Shown here: positions 7,274 to 13,853 of the stretch, one piece after another
Layout of the letters: the number at the start of each line of letters is the position of its first letter
Numbering within the stretch: the stretch's first letter is position 1
Assembly (NCBI GenBank): GCA_021782065.1
Contig: JAJXVQ010000021.1
Span: 1-13,853 of the forward strand
Length of the DNA: 13,853 nucleotides
From: Pseudomonadota bacterium
GTDB taxonomy: Bacteria > Pseudomonadota > Gammaproteobacteria > UBA1113
Reading direction: 5' to 3'
The notes under the pieces: model-generated
Database searches by the model: none
The model's input: only the letters and a program-made list of their open reading frames with translations
Told to the model about the DNA's origin: nothing
Program-made: the position numbers and the translations under genes

Positions 7274-7834
7274 CTAGCGACCGCGTTGCTGCTGTGGGTA
7301 TCTAGGCATGACAAATTCTTTCTTGCGCAGCGCTTCGACCCAACGTCGCACGACATAATCTTCTAGGCTAGGTTCAAAATTAGAAACTTTATGGCCCATT
7401 AAATCTGACAAAATCCAATACAGCCGTTGTAGAGGGTAATGTCCAGAGATAATATCGCTGCTAGTCCAACCTTTTTGGATGCCTAGCGCTAACATCTGTT
7501 CAACCACCTCTGCTGCTTGTTGTACTATGGTGCCATAACCGCCGCCATCGCCACCTTCGCTGTCTTCCTGCACCCACAAATAGGCCATTAATTCATGGCA
7601 ACCTGAAGCCAAGAAATGGCCATAATCGTATATTTTCCAACCATTTTTAGCGGTGATGATAGTAGGTGCGGTGCCCAGAGGGGGCAGGCGTTTGCCCGTT
7701 TGGCGTACTTCTAGATAGGGATAACGGCACAATAAAGCGTAGAATTCTTGGGGGGTAACTTCCCGCTCAAAAATAGTACGTCTTGCCTCGCGTAAGGCCG
7801 CGTCAAGCTGTTGTCGTTCGTCTTCTAGACTCAT
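7274..7834 (-). CDS. conserved-looking hypothetical protein (186 aa)
   Basis: I do not recognise this protein. It starts at an ATG with TTAGGG about 7 nt upstream. It begins with a charged helix (1-35), followed by a compact mixed region: RQTGKRLPPLG (45-54), GWKIYDYGHFLASGCHEL (65-82), an acidic Gly-rich loop EGGDGGGYG (93-101), an aliphatic helix (103-119), then HYPLQRLYWILSDLMGHKV and a basic end. There is no signal peptide or membrane segment, so it is probably cytoplasmic. Codon and base use resemble the surrounding core genes, which suggests a long-resident gene rather than a recent arrival. It lies between zapE and ileS on the same strand, 81 nt after zapE. Confidence 0.8.
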   Translation of the reverse strand: MSLEDERQQLDAALREARRTIFEREVTPQEFYALLCRYPYLEVRQTGKRLPPLGTAPTIITAKNGWKIYDYGHFLASGCHELMAYLWVQEDSEGGDGGGYGTIVQQAAEVVEQMLALGIQKGWTSSDIISGHYPLQRLYWILSDLMGHKVSNFEPSLEDYVVRRWVEALRKKEFVMPRYPQQQRGR

Positions 7835-7864
7835 AATGACCCTAAATGGATTGCTATTCTAACT

Positions 7865-7910
7865 CAGTAGCATAATGCTTTTATAAGCAAAATACAAGTG
7901 CTACTGTTTT
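7865..7910. repeat. nested hairpin between zapE and the 186-aa gene
   Basis: CAGTAGCA (7865-7872) is a perfect inverted repeat of TGCTACTG (7899-7906) and encloses a second hairpin, TGCTT/AAGCA (7875-7888). A TTTT follows only on the + strand, where no gene lies upstream. On the - strand it has no U-tail, so it may be an mRNA-processing or partial attenuation structure. The same bases contain TTGTAT-17-TATGCT in the - direction, a candidate weak promoter for the 186-aa gene. Confidence 0.5.
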
Positions 7911-7915
7911 CAACG

Positions 7916-8986
7916 TCAGCGCCCTCGCGCTAAATAGTCGTGGGTTTGCATCTCTGTTAAACGGCTTTGGGTGCGTTCAAATTCAAAGCTAAAAGGTCCT
8001 TCCTTATAAATATCTTGCACTTTCTCTGCCGTGGTCGATAACACTAATTTTACGTGCGCATCGTATAGTATATCGATTAATTGAATAAAATAGGTGATCT
8101 TATCGTGCTCACGATTGCTTATTTCAGGCACGTGACTTAAAAAAATGGTTGAAAACTGCTCGGATAACGCTAAATAGTCGCGCTGACTTCTAGGTTCATG
8201 ACATAAAACGCTAAAATCAAAAGCCGCGATATGATCGGTATGACCCAGGCTAGCAATGGCTCGGCCTTCTACCTTAATATCCTCTAGCTGCAATATTTCA
8301 CTGCCTACTAATGTTCGAAACAAGGCTTGCATGCCTTCGGCCTTGCCTTTTTGTTGTAGACACCAATAAACCCCCGCATTTTCTAAGGTACGCACCCGAT
8401 AATCCTTATGGCTATCCAAATGATACACTACACAGTGACTTTGCAATAAAGCGATGGCTGGTAAAAATAATTCGCGTTGTAAGCCATTGCGATAGAGACT
8501 TTCTGGTGGCACATTGGAAGTGGCGATCAGACTTACTTTTTCAGCGAATAAGGCTCTAAATAGGTTGCCTAAGATCATGGCATCGGTAATGTCATTCACG
8601 AAGAATTCATCAAAGCAGATCACATCGACTTTATCCGCCCATTCGCGCGCAATGTGTTTTAGAGGATCATCCACGCCTTGCAATGAGGTTAAGCGCTGAT
8701 GCACGCTGCGCATAAACACATGAAAATGTTGGCGCATTTTACGTTTACCGGGTAAGTGTTGATAAAATAAATCCATCAACCAGGTTTTACCAATACCCAC
8801 ACTGCCCCATAAATAAATACCGTCTATTAAGGAACGGCGCGGCCATAATCGCCACATTTTTTTTTGATGATGTTGATTATACTCCTTAAAGAATTGTTCG
8901 AACACTTGCAGGGCTTGTTGCTGCAATGCATCGACCTCTACCTCCCCTGCTTGAACTTGCTGTTGATAATATTCAAGTAAGCTCAT
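7916..8986 (-). CDS. zapE: cell division ATPase ZapE (AFG1-like)
   Basis: The 356-residue AAA-type P-loop ATPase belongs to the AFG1/LACE1 family. In E. coli ZapE (375 residues) joins the Z-ring late in division. Visible are Walker A GSVGIGKTWLMDLF (61-74), FHVFMRSVHQRL (88-99), Walker B VICFDEFFVNDITDAM (122-137), sensor-like IATSNVPPESLYRNGLQR (154-171) and the family C-terminus (FSFEFERTQSRLTEMQTHDYL). It is the last gene of a three-gene run: its ATG (8986-8984) overlaps the stop of the hydrolase as ATGA, and GAGG within the hydrolase end serves as ribosome binding site, implying coupling. It ends with TGA, which shows that TGA is a stop codon here. Confidence 0.95.
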   Translation of the reverse strand: MSLLEYYQQQVQAGEVEVDALQQQALQVFEQFFKEYNQHHQKKMWRLWPRRSLIDGIYLWGSVGIGKTWLMDLFYQHLPGKRKMRQHFHVFMRSVHQRLTSLQGVDDPLKHIAREWADKVDVICFDEFFVNDITDAMILGNLFRALFAEKVSLIATSNVPPESLYRNGLQRELFLPAIALLQSHCVVYHLDSHKDYRVRTLENAGVYWCLQQKGKAEGMQALFRTLVGSEILQLEDIKVEGRAIASLGHTDHIAAFDFSVLCHEPRSQRDYLALSEQFSTIFLSHVPEISNREHDKITYFIQLIDILYDAHVKLVLSTTAEKVQDIYKEGPFSFEFERTQSRLTEMQTHDYLARGR

Positions 8987-9636
8987 TCAACCTCACCTTC
9001 AATGATAGTGCCAAAACACTCTTTGACCGTTTGTTTTAATTCGATCAAACGCCCATGAAAAAAATGGCCCGCATCGGCAAAATCAATGCGCTGAATGTTT
9101 TGTGTAGTTTTTTCTATGAAACTATACACCGAGTGTGGGGGAACTATTTCATCGGCACTGCCTTGGATTAAAAACCAGGGGCAATTTATTTTTGTTATGC
9201 CATTAAAATTATAATGCAATACAGCGGGTGCTACGGTGACCAACCCTTTAATATCCGGTATTTCGGAAGCCACCTTGGCGGCAATATAAGCGCCAAAGGA
9301 AAAACCGCATAGCAGTAAACGTAAATTTGGAAATTGTTGTTTTACCCAAGCAATAACCGCCTGCAAATCTTCACATTCGCCGACAGCATCGGCAAAAGTA
9401 CCTGCGCTACGACCTACACCCCGATAATTAAAGCGTAAGACTTGCATGCCCAATTCCACTCCAGCCTTGGCAATCGTAGTAATGACTTTATTATCCATAG
9501 TGCCGCCATATAAAGGATGCGGATGACACACGACTAAAGTCCAGGGGGCTGATGCGGCGGCTGCGGATCTATTGTGTAATCGTGCATCTAATGTGCCTAC
9601 AGGGCCAGAGATAAAGATATTTTCTAATCTAGTCAT
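8983..9636 (-). CDS. alpha/beta hydrolase (COG2945-like)
   Basis: The 217-residue protein is a small cytoplasmic alpha/beta hydrolase without signal peptide. Motifs in order are VVCHPHPLYGGTMDNKV (35-51; the HPHP-x-x-GGTM-x-NKV signature of this family), LRFNYRGVGRSAG (67-79), nucleophile elbow GFSFG with Ser113, acid Asp162 in GSADEIVP, and His191 in AGHFFHGRL. The catalytic triad is therefore complete. The substrate is unknown; ester or thioester hydrolysis is a family-level guess. It starts 1 nt after the stop of the pteridine reductase and overlaps zapE by 4 nt, so the three genes are almost surely co-transcribed. Confidence 0.92.
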   Translation of the reverse strand: MTRLENIFISGPVGTLDARLHNRSAAAASAPWTLVVCHPHPLYGGTMDNKVITTIAKAGVELGMQVLRFNYRGVGRSAGTFADAVGECEDLQAVIAWVKQQFPNLRLLLCGFSFGAYIAAKVASEIPDIKGLVTVAPAVLHYNFNGITKINCPWFLIQGSADEIVPPHSVYSFIEKTTQNIQRIDFADAGHFFHGRLIELKQTVKECFGTIIEGEVE

Positions 9637-9637
9637 A

Positions 9638-10384
9638 CTATTTCACCAACAACCGCCCGCCTTCCACAGGCAGGATAATACCCGTCACATAAGTCGCCGT
9701 TACCAAATATAAAACCGCTTGGGCAATATCTTCCGCCGTGCCTAGGCGCTGTAAGGGAACATTTTTTAACAATGCCCCTTTTTGCTCGGCCGTTAAAGCC
9801 GCTTTCTCTTCTGGCCACAAGATAGTCCCGGGTGCTACGGCATTGACCCGTATCTCTGGCGCGAATTCTTTGGCTAAACTCAGAGTTTGCTGACGCAATG
9901 CCGCTTTAGATTGGCTATATAAACTATAATCGCGTAAGGGTTTCTCGGCATGAATATCGACCAAATTGATAATCGTACCTCGGTGTTTTTCTAAAACAGG
10001 CTTCGCCAGCAGAGATAATTGATAGGGTGCAAAAGCATTCACTTGCATCAAAGTCTGCGCCGCCTTCTCATTCCATTCTAAACGGGTAGGATAAAATAGA
10101 GACGCATTATTGACTATAATATCCAAGCCGTCAACACAGTCTAAAACTTGTTGCATCAGCACCGATAGATCCCTTTGCTGTAGATCGGCTGCCACTAAAA
10201 ACGCCGAATCGGCACGTTGTTGGTTTAATTCTTTTGCTAAGGCAACGGCTTTCTCATGCGATTGATGATAATGTATCACCACCTTGGCGCCAGAAGCGTG
10301 CAACCTGCGTACTATAGCCGCGCCTATGCGCCGCGCCCCGCCCGTCACTAAAGCGGCCTGGCCAGATAAAGGTAGTCCAGTCAT
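9638..10384 (-). CDS. pteridine reductase-type short-chain dehydrogenase
   Basis: This NADPH-dependent reductase probably acts on oxidised or dihydro-pteridines and folates (PTR1/FolM-like). Numbered from the chosen start (248 residues), the cofactor loop is TGGARRIG (14-21), the TGxxxRxG form typical of pteridine reductases. NNAS follows at 92-95 and the catalytic set is Asp143, Tyr156 and Lys160. Asp takes the place of the usual SDR Ser, and the 13- and 4-residue spacings equal those of Leishmania PTR1 (Asp181, Tyr194, Lys198). An ATG at 10414 would add ten residues (to 258) but lies only a few bases after a TATAAT and has no ribosome binding site, so I prefer 10384. It is the first gene of the operon with the hydrolase and zapE. 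Confidence 0.9.
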   Translation of the reverse strand: MTGLPLSGQAALVTGGARRIGAAIVRRLHASGAKVVIHYHQSHEKAVALAKELNQQRADSAFLVAADLQQRDLSVLMQQVLDCVDGLDIIVNNASLFYPTRLEWNEKAAQTLMQVNAFAPYQLSLLAKPVLEKHRGTIINLVDIHAEKPLRDYSLYSQSKAALRQQTLSLAKEFAPEIRVNAVAPGTILWPEEKAALTAEQKGALLKNVPLQRLGTAEDIAQAVLYLVTATYVTGIILPVEGGRLLVK

Positions 10385-10402
10385 AATCGTCTCAAAATAA
10401 GG

Positions 10403-10431
10403 TATAATAGCCATTATTCTAGCATATTATA
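10403..10431. promoter_or_regulatory. overlapping divergent -10 boxes (pteridine reductase operon and midA)
   Basis: A perfect TATAAT occurs on the + strand at 10403-10408 (towards midA) and another on the - strand at 10431-10426 (towards the pteridine reductase). Each would start transcription inside the other's promoter. The -35 regions are poor on both sides. If real, the two promoters compete, and the - strand transcript begins near 10419, supporting the ATG at 10384. Confidence 0.5.
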
Positions 10432-10443
10432 CTGAGTTTCCCT

Positions 10444-11571
10444 ATGTCCTTACATGAACACCTCGCCTCTATCATTGCTGAGACTGAAAATGGCCGTATC
10501 CCTTTTAGTGAATTCATGCGTTTGGCCTTATACACTCCCGAATTAGGCTATTATTGTCGCGCTCAATTGCCTATAGGAAAAGAGGGAGATTTTGTGACAG
10601 CCCCGGAAATATCCCCTCTATTATTTAGCCACTGCTTGGCACGCCAATTACAGGATATTTTAATTCATCTCAAGGGTGGTAATATCTTAGAATTTGGCGC
10701 CGGTTTAGGCACCTTAGCCTGAGAGGTATTACTGTATTTAGAAAAGCAAAATACCCTGCCACAACATTATTTTATTTTGGAATTAAGCGCTCCCTTAAAA
10801 GAAGCGCAGCGGCTACAGCTGCAACAACGCTGCCCCCATTTATTATCCCGTGTCATTTGGTTAAGTGAACTACCCATTCAATTTAAAGGAGTAGTCATCG
10901 CCAACGAAGTATTAGACGCCATGCCGGTAGAAATTCTGCGCCTATATGACACCCATTATGAACAAGCTTTTGTCACGTATAAAGCGCCTCATTTCAATTG
11001 GCACTATCAAACAATAGAGGATTTAAACTTACAAAAACAAGCACACAACATTGCCGCAACTTTACCCACAGAAGTATTAAGCAACGGTTATGTCACAGAA
11101 GTAAACATCTACATCAAACCTTGGTTCAACAGTTTAAACGAATGTTTACAGACTGGCGTAATATTTATTATCGATTATGGCTTTTTAAACGCACAATATT
11201 ACCATCCCGATCGCAAAGAAGGCACTTTAATGTGTCATCATCAACATCAATCACACACGAACCCTCTCATTCAAGTGGGGGAACAAGATATTACCGCTCA
11301 CGTTGATTTTAGTGCCCTCATCGATGCCGCTACAGAAGCCGGATTCAAGATCTTAGGCTATGCGCCGCAAGCACATTTTTTATTGTCCTTAGGCTTACTC
11401 GAATTGGCCTCTCATGCGCACGATACCGTTGAACAATACCAATTGGCGCAGCAAATCAAAACCTTGACGCTGCCCAGTGAAATGGGAGAATTATTTAAAG
11501 TGCTGGCTTTAGCTAAAGGCTATGAAACCCCTTTGCAGGGATTCAAGCGCTTATACTCTGCGCGGCCATAA
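10444..11571 (+). pseudogene. midA: MidA/NDUFAF7-type SAM-dependent methyltransferase interrupted by an in-frame TGA
   Basis: The 376-codon frame runs from ATG 10444 to TAA 11569-11571 but has a TGA at 10720-10722 (codon 93). Upstream are IPFSEFMRLALYTPELGYY, GDFVTAPEISPLLF and the SAM motif ILEFGAGLGTLA; the stop falls directly after that motif. Downstream the same frame continues with VLLYLEKQN, YFILELS, GVVIANEVLDAMPVEIL, FIIDYGF, QDITAHVDFSAL and the terminal MGELFKVLALAKGYE, all expected of COG1565 (NDUFAF7, which methylates an arginine of complex I in mitochondria). No frameshift is needed: one base change would restore it. zapE and the hydrolase end in TGA, so reassignment to Trp is unlikely. 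Options are a fresh nonsense mutation, readthrough, or a sequencing error. Confidence 0.85.
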
Positions 11572-11703
11572 TGTTAGGTTTTTTAGCGCCCAAATGGTGG
11601 TCAGATTGCGTTGCGAAAAATAGGAGCCTCGTTACTCATATATGATTATTTTCCGTAATGCAAGACGGTCTCCAGTTAGGATGATAAAAACCTAAAATTA
11701 TGG
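11566..11703. repeat. imperfect 18-bp inverted repeat enclosing a structured ~100-nt core
   Basis: The left arm CCATAATGTTAGGTTTTT (11566-11583) pairs with AAAAACCTAAAATTATGG (11686-11703), with one mismatch in 18. Within it GGAGCC (11623-11628) can pair with GGTCTCC (11667-11673, one bulge), and CGTTAC (11630-11635) with GTAATG (11655-11660). The left arm includes the last codon and stop of midA; the right arm ends 17 nt from the lipoprotein stop. It could be a MITE-like remnant, a small structured RNA, or a 3'-end structure shared by convergent genes. Confidence 0.55.
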
Positions 11704-11720
11704 CAGCACAAAGTATTTTA

Positions 11721-11870
11721 CTAATTTCTGTGGCAGTACGCGCTATTATGACCATTACGGTAACAACTAGCACCATTACCATCACCACGGTGACGATCGT
11801 TCTGATGGCAGGCGGTTATCGCTATAGCCATAAGCACAAAAACAGAACATTTTAATATTCTTTTAAACAT
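11721..11870 (-). CDS. small lipoprotein, 49 aa, His/Cys/Asn-rich
   Basis: A short open frame starts with ATG (11870-11868). It has a classic lipoprotein signal: basic start MFKRILK, hydrophobic core CSVFVLMAIAI, and lipobox ITAC with the lipidated Cys at residue 21. The mature part is only 29 residues, rich in His, Asn, Arg, Gly and Cys (HQNDRHRGDGNGAS, then CYRNGHNSAYCHRN), and contains no hydrophobic stretch. It would be processed by LspA and anchored in the inner or outer membrane. An extended -10 promoter lies at the right distance upstream, with a weak AAGAG ribosome binding site. The His and Cys could bind metal, which is a guess. No family recognised. The opposite strand has a Thr/Ile-rich frame that I regard as its shadow. 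Confidence 0.6.
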   Translation of the reverse strand: MFKRILKCSVFVLMAIAITACHQNDRHRGDGNGASCYRNGHNSAYCHRN

Positions 11871-11903
11871 CTTTTTACTCTTAATTAACTGCTTCTGTTT
11901 CTG

Positions 11904-11912
11904 AGTATAGCA
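11904..11912 (-). promoter_or_regulatory. extended -10 promoter of the small lipoprotein gene
   Basis: On the - strand TGC (11912-11910) is followed directly by TATACT (11909-11904), a five-of-six -10 with the TGn extension. No -35 is obvious. The start near 11897 would leave a leader of about 27 nt before the lipoprotein ATG. Confidence 0.5.
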
Positions 11913-11960
11913 ACTTCCTTGCCTATCGGCTAGATAAGGCCTGAGCGGCCAACCATTCTC

Positions 11961-12002
11961 GATGAAATCCCATCTAAGGAACTGAAATATAACGATTTCA
12001 TC
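11961..12002. repeat. 9-bp perfect inverted repeat downstream of the LRR gene
   Basis: GATGAAATC (11961-11969) and GATTTCATC (11994-12002) are perfect inverted copies with a 24-nt loop. Beyond a c/a mismatch, TCT (11957-11959) and AGA (12004-12006) extend the stem. It lies about 50-90 nt after the LRR stop. Neither strand shows a T-run, so it is not a standard terminator; a 3' stabilising hairpin or protein site is possible. A GGCC-TGAGC-GGCC motif sits beside it (11938-11950). Confidence 0.5.
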
Positions 12003-12048
12003 AAGATGATAGTACGAAAAACATTTTCTTTATGGGAACATTATTGTT

Positions 12049-13680
12049 TCAGTTGAATAAACCCCTTCTGTTAGCCGTACTACTCTCCCCGTTGGGGGTC
12101 CCCTCTTCACCATCTATTCTACGGCGCTGGGTTGGAGGCTCCAGCAACTCTTGCCAGAAGCTCTCCCGCACCTCGCGTTGTGTTTGTCTTTCTTTTTCTT
12201 TTCTGATCTCATCCTCGGGCCATGGCAATGAAAGCGTATCTTCCACCATTTCTCTCGGAAGCCATTGAAAATAAGAGGTGTAGTCTATTGCCGATGCTGA
12301 AGCAGCGGGTAATTCAACTTCCAACAGGGGCGTAGCACTTTCAAAAAAATCCAGTGCACTCGCGATTTCAATCGCATGCACCTCCCAATAAATTTCGCAT
12401 TTATCCCCTTTTGCAGTAGTAAAAAAAGGCCACGTAGCCCCCCGAAAAAATTCACAGCCTGCAAATACAGACGGACGTTGGATTTGGGCGGGCCTTTCGT
12501 CGGCGCTTTGGGGGGGCACATCTTTAATGCTTTGCTCAGGCAATGGCTGGTCACCATACTCTTCCGAGATTGTCCACAATAGATTATGTTTTTTCCTTGT
12601 GTGCTTGTTCTTATCTAAAATGCAGTTAAATTCCCCATCAGTATCCGAACTAGTAGCAAAACACTGTAAAGATTGATTTTGCAATATACCCTGCCGCAAA
12701 GCCTCTGCACCCGCCTCTGTTGGCTCTTGCCGTTGAAGACTGAAATAAACTAACGTATTGTTCACCTTAAATGCTTCTCCAAAGGCAATAGCACTTTCAT
12801 CTAAAGGAGCTTCACTCTCTGGAGTATCAAACTCTTCTCCCACATCCAGAAGGAGTGCCTCAAGCTTACTGTATTTAAGCGCTTCTGCAAACTCAATTAA
12901 AGCAGCTTCTCCAATATTGGGATTAGTAAAGTTTAGGTATTTCAATACGGTGTTGGTTTTCAAGGCCTCAGCAATAGCTTTTGCACCGTTGTTGGTGACG
13001 TCAAAAAGATACCACGCATCCAGGAACTTTAAGGTAGGGTGATTTTTTAATACCTTTCCCAACTCCACAGCAGCGGCATCATCAAAGCCGTCTTGAACAC
13101 AGGTTAAATCTAACAGTTTTAGACGGGTGTTACCCAAGTAATTCTTAATCCACCGACCAATATTAGGTATACTACTATCCCTAAAGCTGAATCCTTTCAA
13201 ACGACAATCTGGATGAGATAACATTTTCCCTAGAATGTCGAGAGACATATCTTCGTTGAAGATTAAGCCACTTAATTGAAGATATTGTAATGAGCTTTTA
13301 GGATCTAGCAGATTGTCTTTCAGCAATTGTAAAATAATAACATTATCCAGGCAGCACTCTGTCTCCAATAAGTCCGCAGCGATTACTAAAGAATTCACAG
13401 GAATAGAAGGAATAACGGAAATAATAGCATACAGGCAATAAACCAGCAAACCTTCTTCAGCAGGGAGGCCGTTTGTTTCTATGCTTACATAGATATCTTT
13501 CAGATGAATACCCTGCTTAAGCAGATCCCGCAAGGGGTCCATAATGTTTGCCAGTGTACTTCCTTCAACATCACAATTTCTTATCGTTATTGTAAGAGAT
13601 TCTTCGTTGCCTATATTGTCTTTAAATTCAAAAAAAGGAGTATCTTCTCCTTTCTTAACACCAATGCTTAATTTCCCCAT
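12049..13680 (-). CDS. RNase-inhibitor-type leucine-rich-repeat protein; putative effector
   Basis: The 543-residue protein has no signal peptide or membrane span. Residues 130-340 hold about seven RI-type LRRs of 27-30 residues with the pattern LxxLxL...GAxAIAEALKxNxx; clearest are 187-215, 217-244 (LKFLDAWYLFD, NNGAKAIAEALKTNTV), 246-272 and 310-337. A basic cap (357-366) follows. The N-terminal 130 residues are a separate, unrecognised region. The C-terminal part (about 375-543) is a further domain with aromatic-rich GCEFFRGATWPFF (408-420), a charged helix (490-514) and basic QRRR (518-521), possibly a nuclear signal. RI-type LRRs are usual in eukaryotes and in effectors of intracellular bacteria; secretion is inferred. 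The start is fixed by AGGGGGT 6 nt before the ATG. Base use is AT-richer than in core genes. Confidence 0.85.
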   Translation of the reverse strand: MGKLSIGVKKGEDTPFFEFKDNIGNEESLTITIRNCDVEGSTLANIMDPLRDLLKQGIHLKDIYVSIETNGLPAEEGLLVYCLYAIISVIPSIPVNSLVIAADLLETECCLDNVIILQLLKDNLLDPKSSLQYLQLSGLIFNEDMSLDILGKMLSHPDCRLKGFSFRDSSIPNIGRWIKNYLGNTRLKLLDLTCVQDGFDDAAAVELGKVLKNHPTLKFLDAWYLFDVTNNGAKAIAEALKTNTVLKYLNFTNPNIGEAALIEFAEALKYSKLEALLLDVGEEFDTPESEAPLDESAIAFGEAFKVNNTLVYFSLQRQEPTEAGAEALRQGILQNQSLQCFATSSDTDGEFNCILDKNKHTRKKHNLLWTISEEYGDQPLPEQSIKDVPPQSADERPAQIQRPSVFAGCEFFRGATWPFFTTAKGDKCEIYWEVHAIEIASALDFFESATPLLEVELPAASASAIDYTSYFQWLPREMVEDTLSLPWPEDEIRKEKERQTQREVRESFWQELLEPPTQRRRIDGEEGTPNGESSTANRRGLFN

Positions 13681-13853
13681 TGTTTACCCCCTTTTTGTTT
13701 TAAGTGTTTAATTGAATGAATGCCCGCAGAATAGTAAAATTTAGTCCTAATGTATTTGGTTTCTTATCCCGGCCGAGGGTAGAAAGACAAAGACAACTCA
13801 CTTGAGGGGACTAAAACAAACTCTTCCAGTTTAGACAATCTTGATAGTAGATT
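13681..13853. other. upstream region of the LRR gene, no gene seen
   Basis: Only the LRR ribosome binding site (13692-13686) is clear. All six frames are stop-rich. A weak - strand -10 candidate, TACTAT, lies near 13733-13738 without a -35. No complete second gene or repeat is visible before the window ends. Confidence 0.5.

Noticed and set aside
10777..11571. A separate gene beginning at 10777.
   Set aside because: The start would be TTG within the family motif YFILELS, in the same frame as the upstream part. It is the distal portion of the interrupted midA.
11700..11855. A + strand 51-codon frame with a Thr/Ile-rich centre (MTITVTTSTITITTVTIV), resembling a threonine-operon leader peptide.
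   Set aside because: No threonine biosynthesis gene or attenuator follows, there is no ribosome binding site, and the opposite strand carries a better-supported lipoprotein whose Gly/Asn/His codons produce this pattern.
12285..12557. 90-codon - strand frame inside the LRR gene.
   Set aside because: It is a shifted frame of the LRR C-terminal region; the main frame has the ribosome binding site and domain continuity.

Overview
The window looks like chromosome from a host-associated gammaproteobacterium, most probably in or near the Legionellales (Coxiella, Legionella and Berkiella-like relatives). This is inferred from two things. There is a conserved gammaproteobacterial gene set (suhB, ileS-lspA-fkpB, zapE, a midA-type methyltransferase). 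Interleaved with it are proteins of eukaryotic type: a U-box protein, a leucine-rich-repeat protein and a Rho/Ras-GTPase-like protein. No 16S or other decisive marker is present.

Layout. Positions 1-325 hold the 3' end of an IS5-type transposase, a candidate IS end and a strong extended -10 promoter. They lead into a + strand gene (326-1126) whose protein resembles a small GTPase with every nucleotide-binding motif lost; it ends in a clear terminator. Next is suhB (1258-2031, +) with its own terminator. From 7834 down to about 2111 the - strand carries, in transcription order, an unknown 186-residue protein, ileS, lspA, fkpB, and then a membrane-anchored U-box protein. The ileS-lspA-fkpB block is the classic lipoprotein-signal-peptidase cluster, here without its usual neighbours ribF and ispH. 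The U-box gene sits exactly downstream of fkpB and has its own ribosome binding site.

From 10384 down to 7916 a tight - strand operon encodes a pteridine reductase, an alpha/beta hydrolase and the cell-division ATPase ZapE, with overlapping or 1-nt junctions. A midA/NDUFAF7-type methyltransferase diverges from it at 10444 but is interrupted by one in-frame TGA. The 477-base gap that follows (11572-12048) is not empty. It holds an imperfect 18-bp inverted repeat enclosing a structured stretch, an unlisted 49-codon lipoprotein gene with an extended -10 promoter (- strand), and a 9-bp inverted repeat. The window closes with a 543-residue RNase-inhibitor-type LRR protein (- strand), and 173 bases upstream of it that show little.

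Taken together, housekeeping functions (translation, lipoprotein maturation, folding, folate/pterin reduction, division) are punctuated by three putative host-directed proteins. The most interesting observations are the pseudo-GTPase, the U-box protein with a membrane hairpin and a possible frameshifted tail, the hidden lipoprotein, and the decaying midA. No CRISPR array, rRNA or tRNA was recognised.
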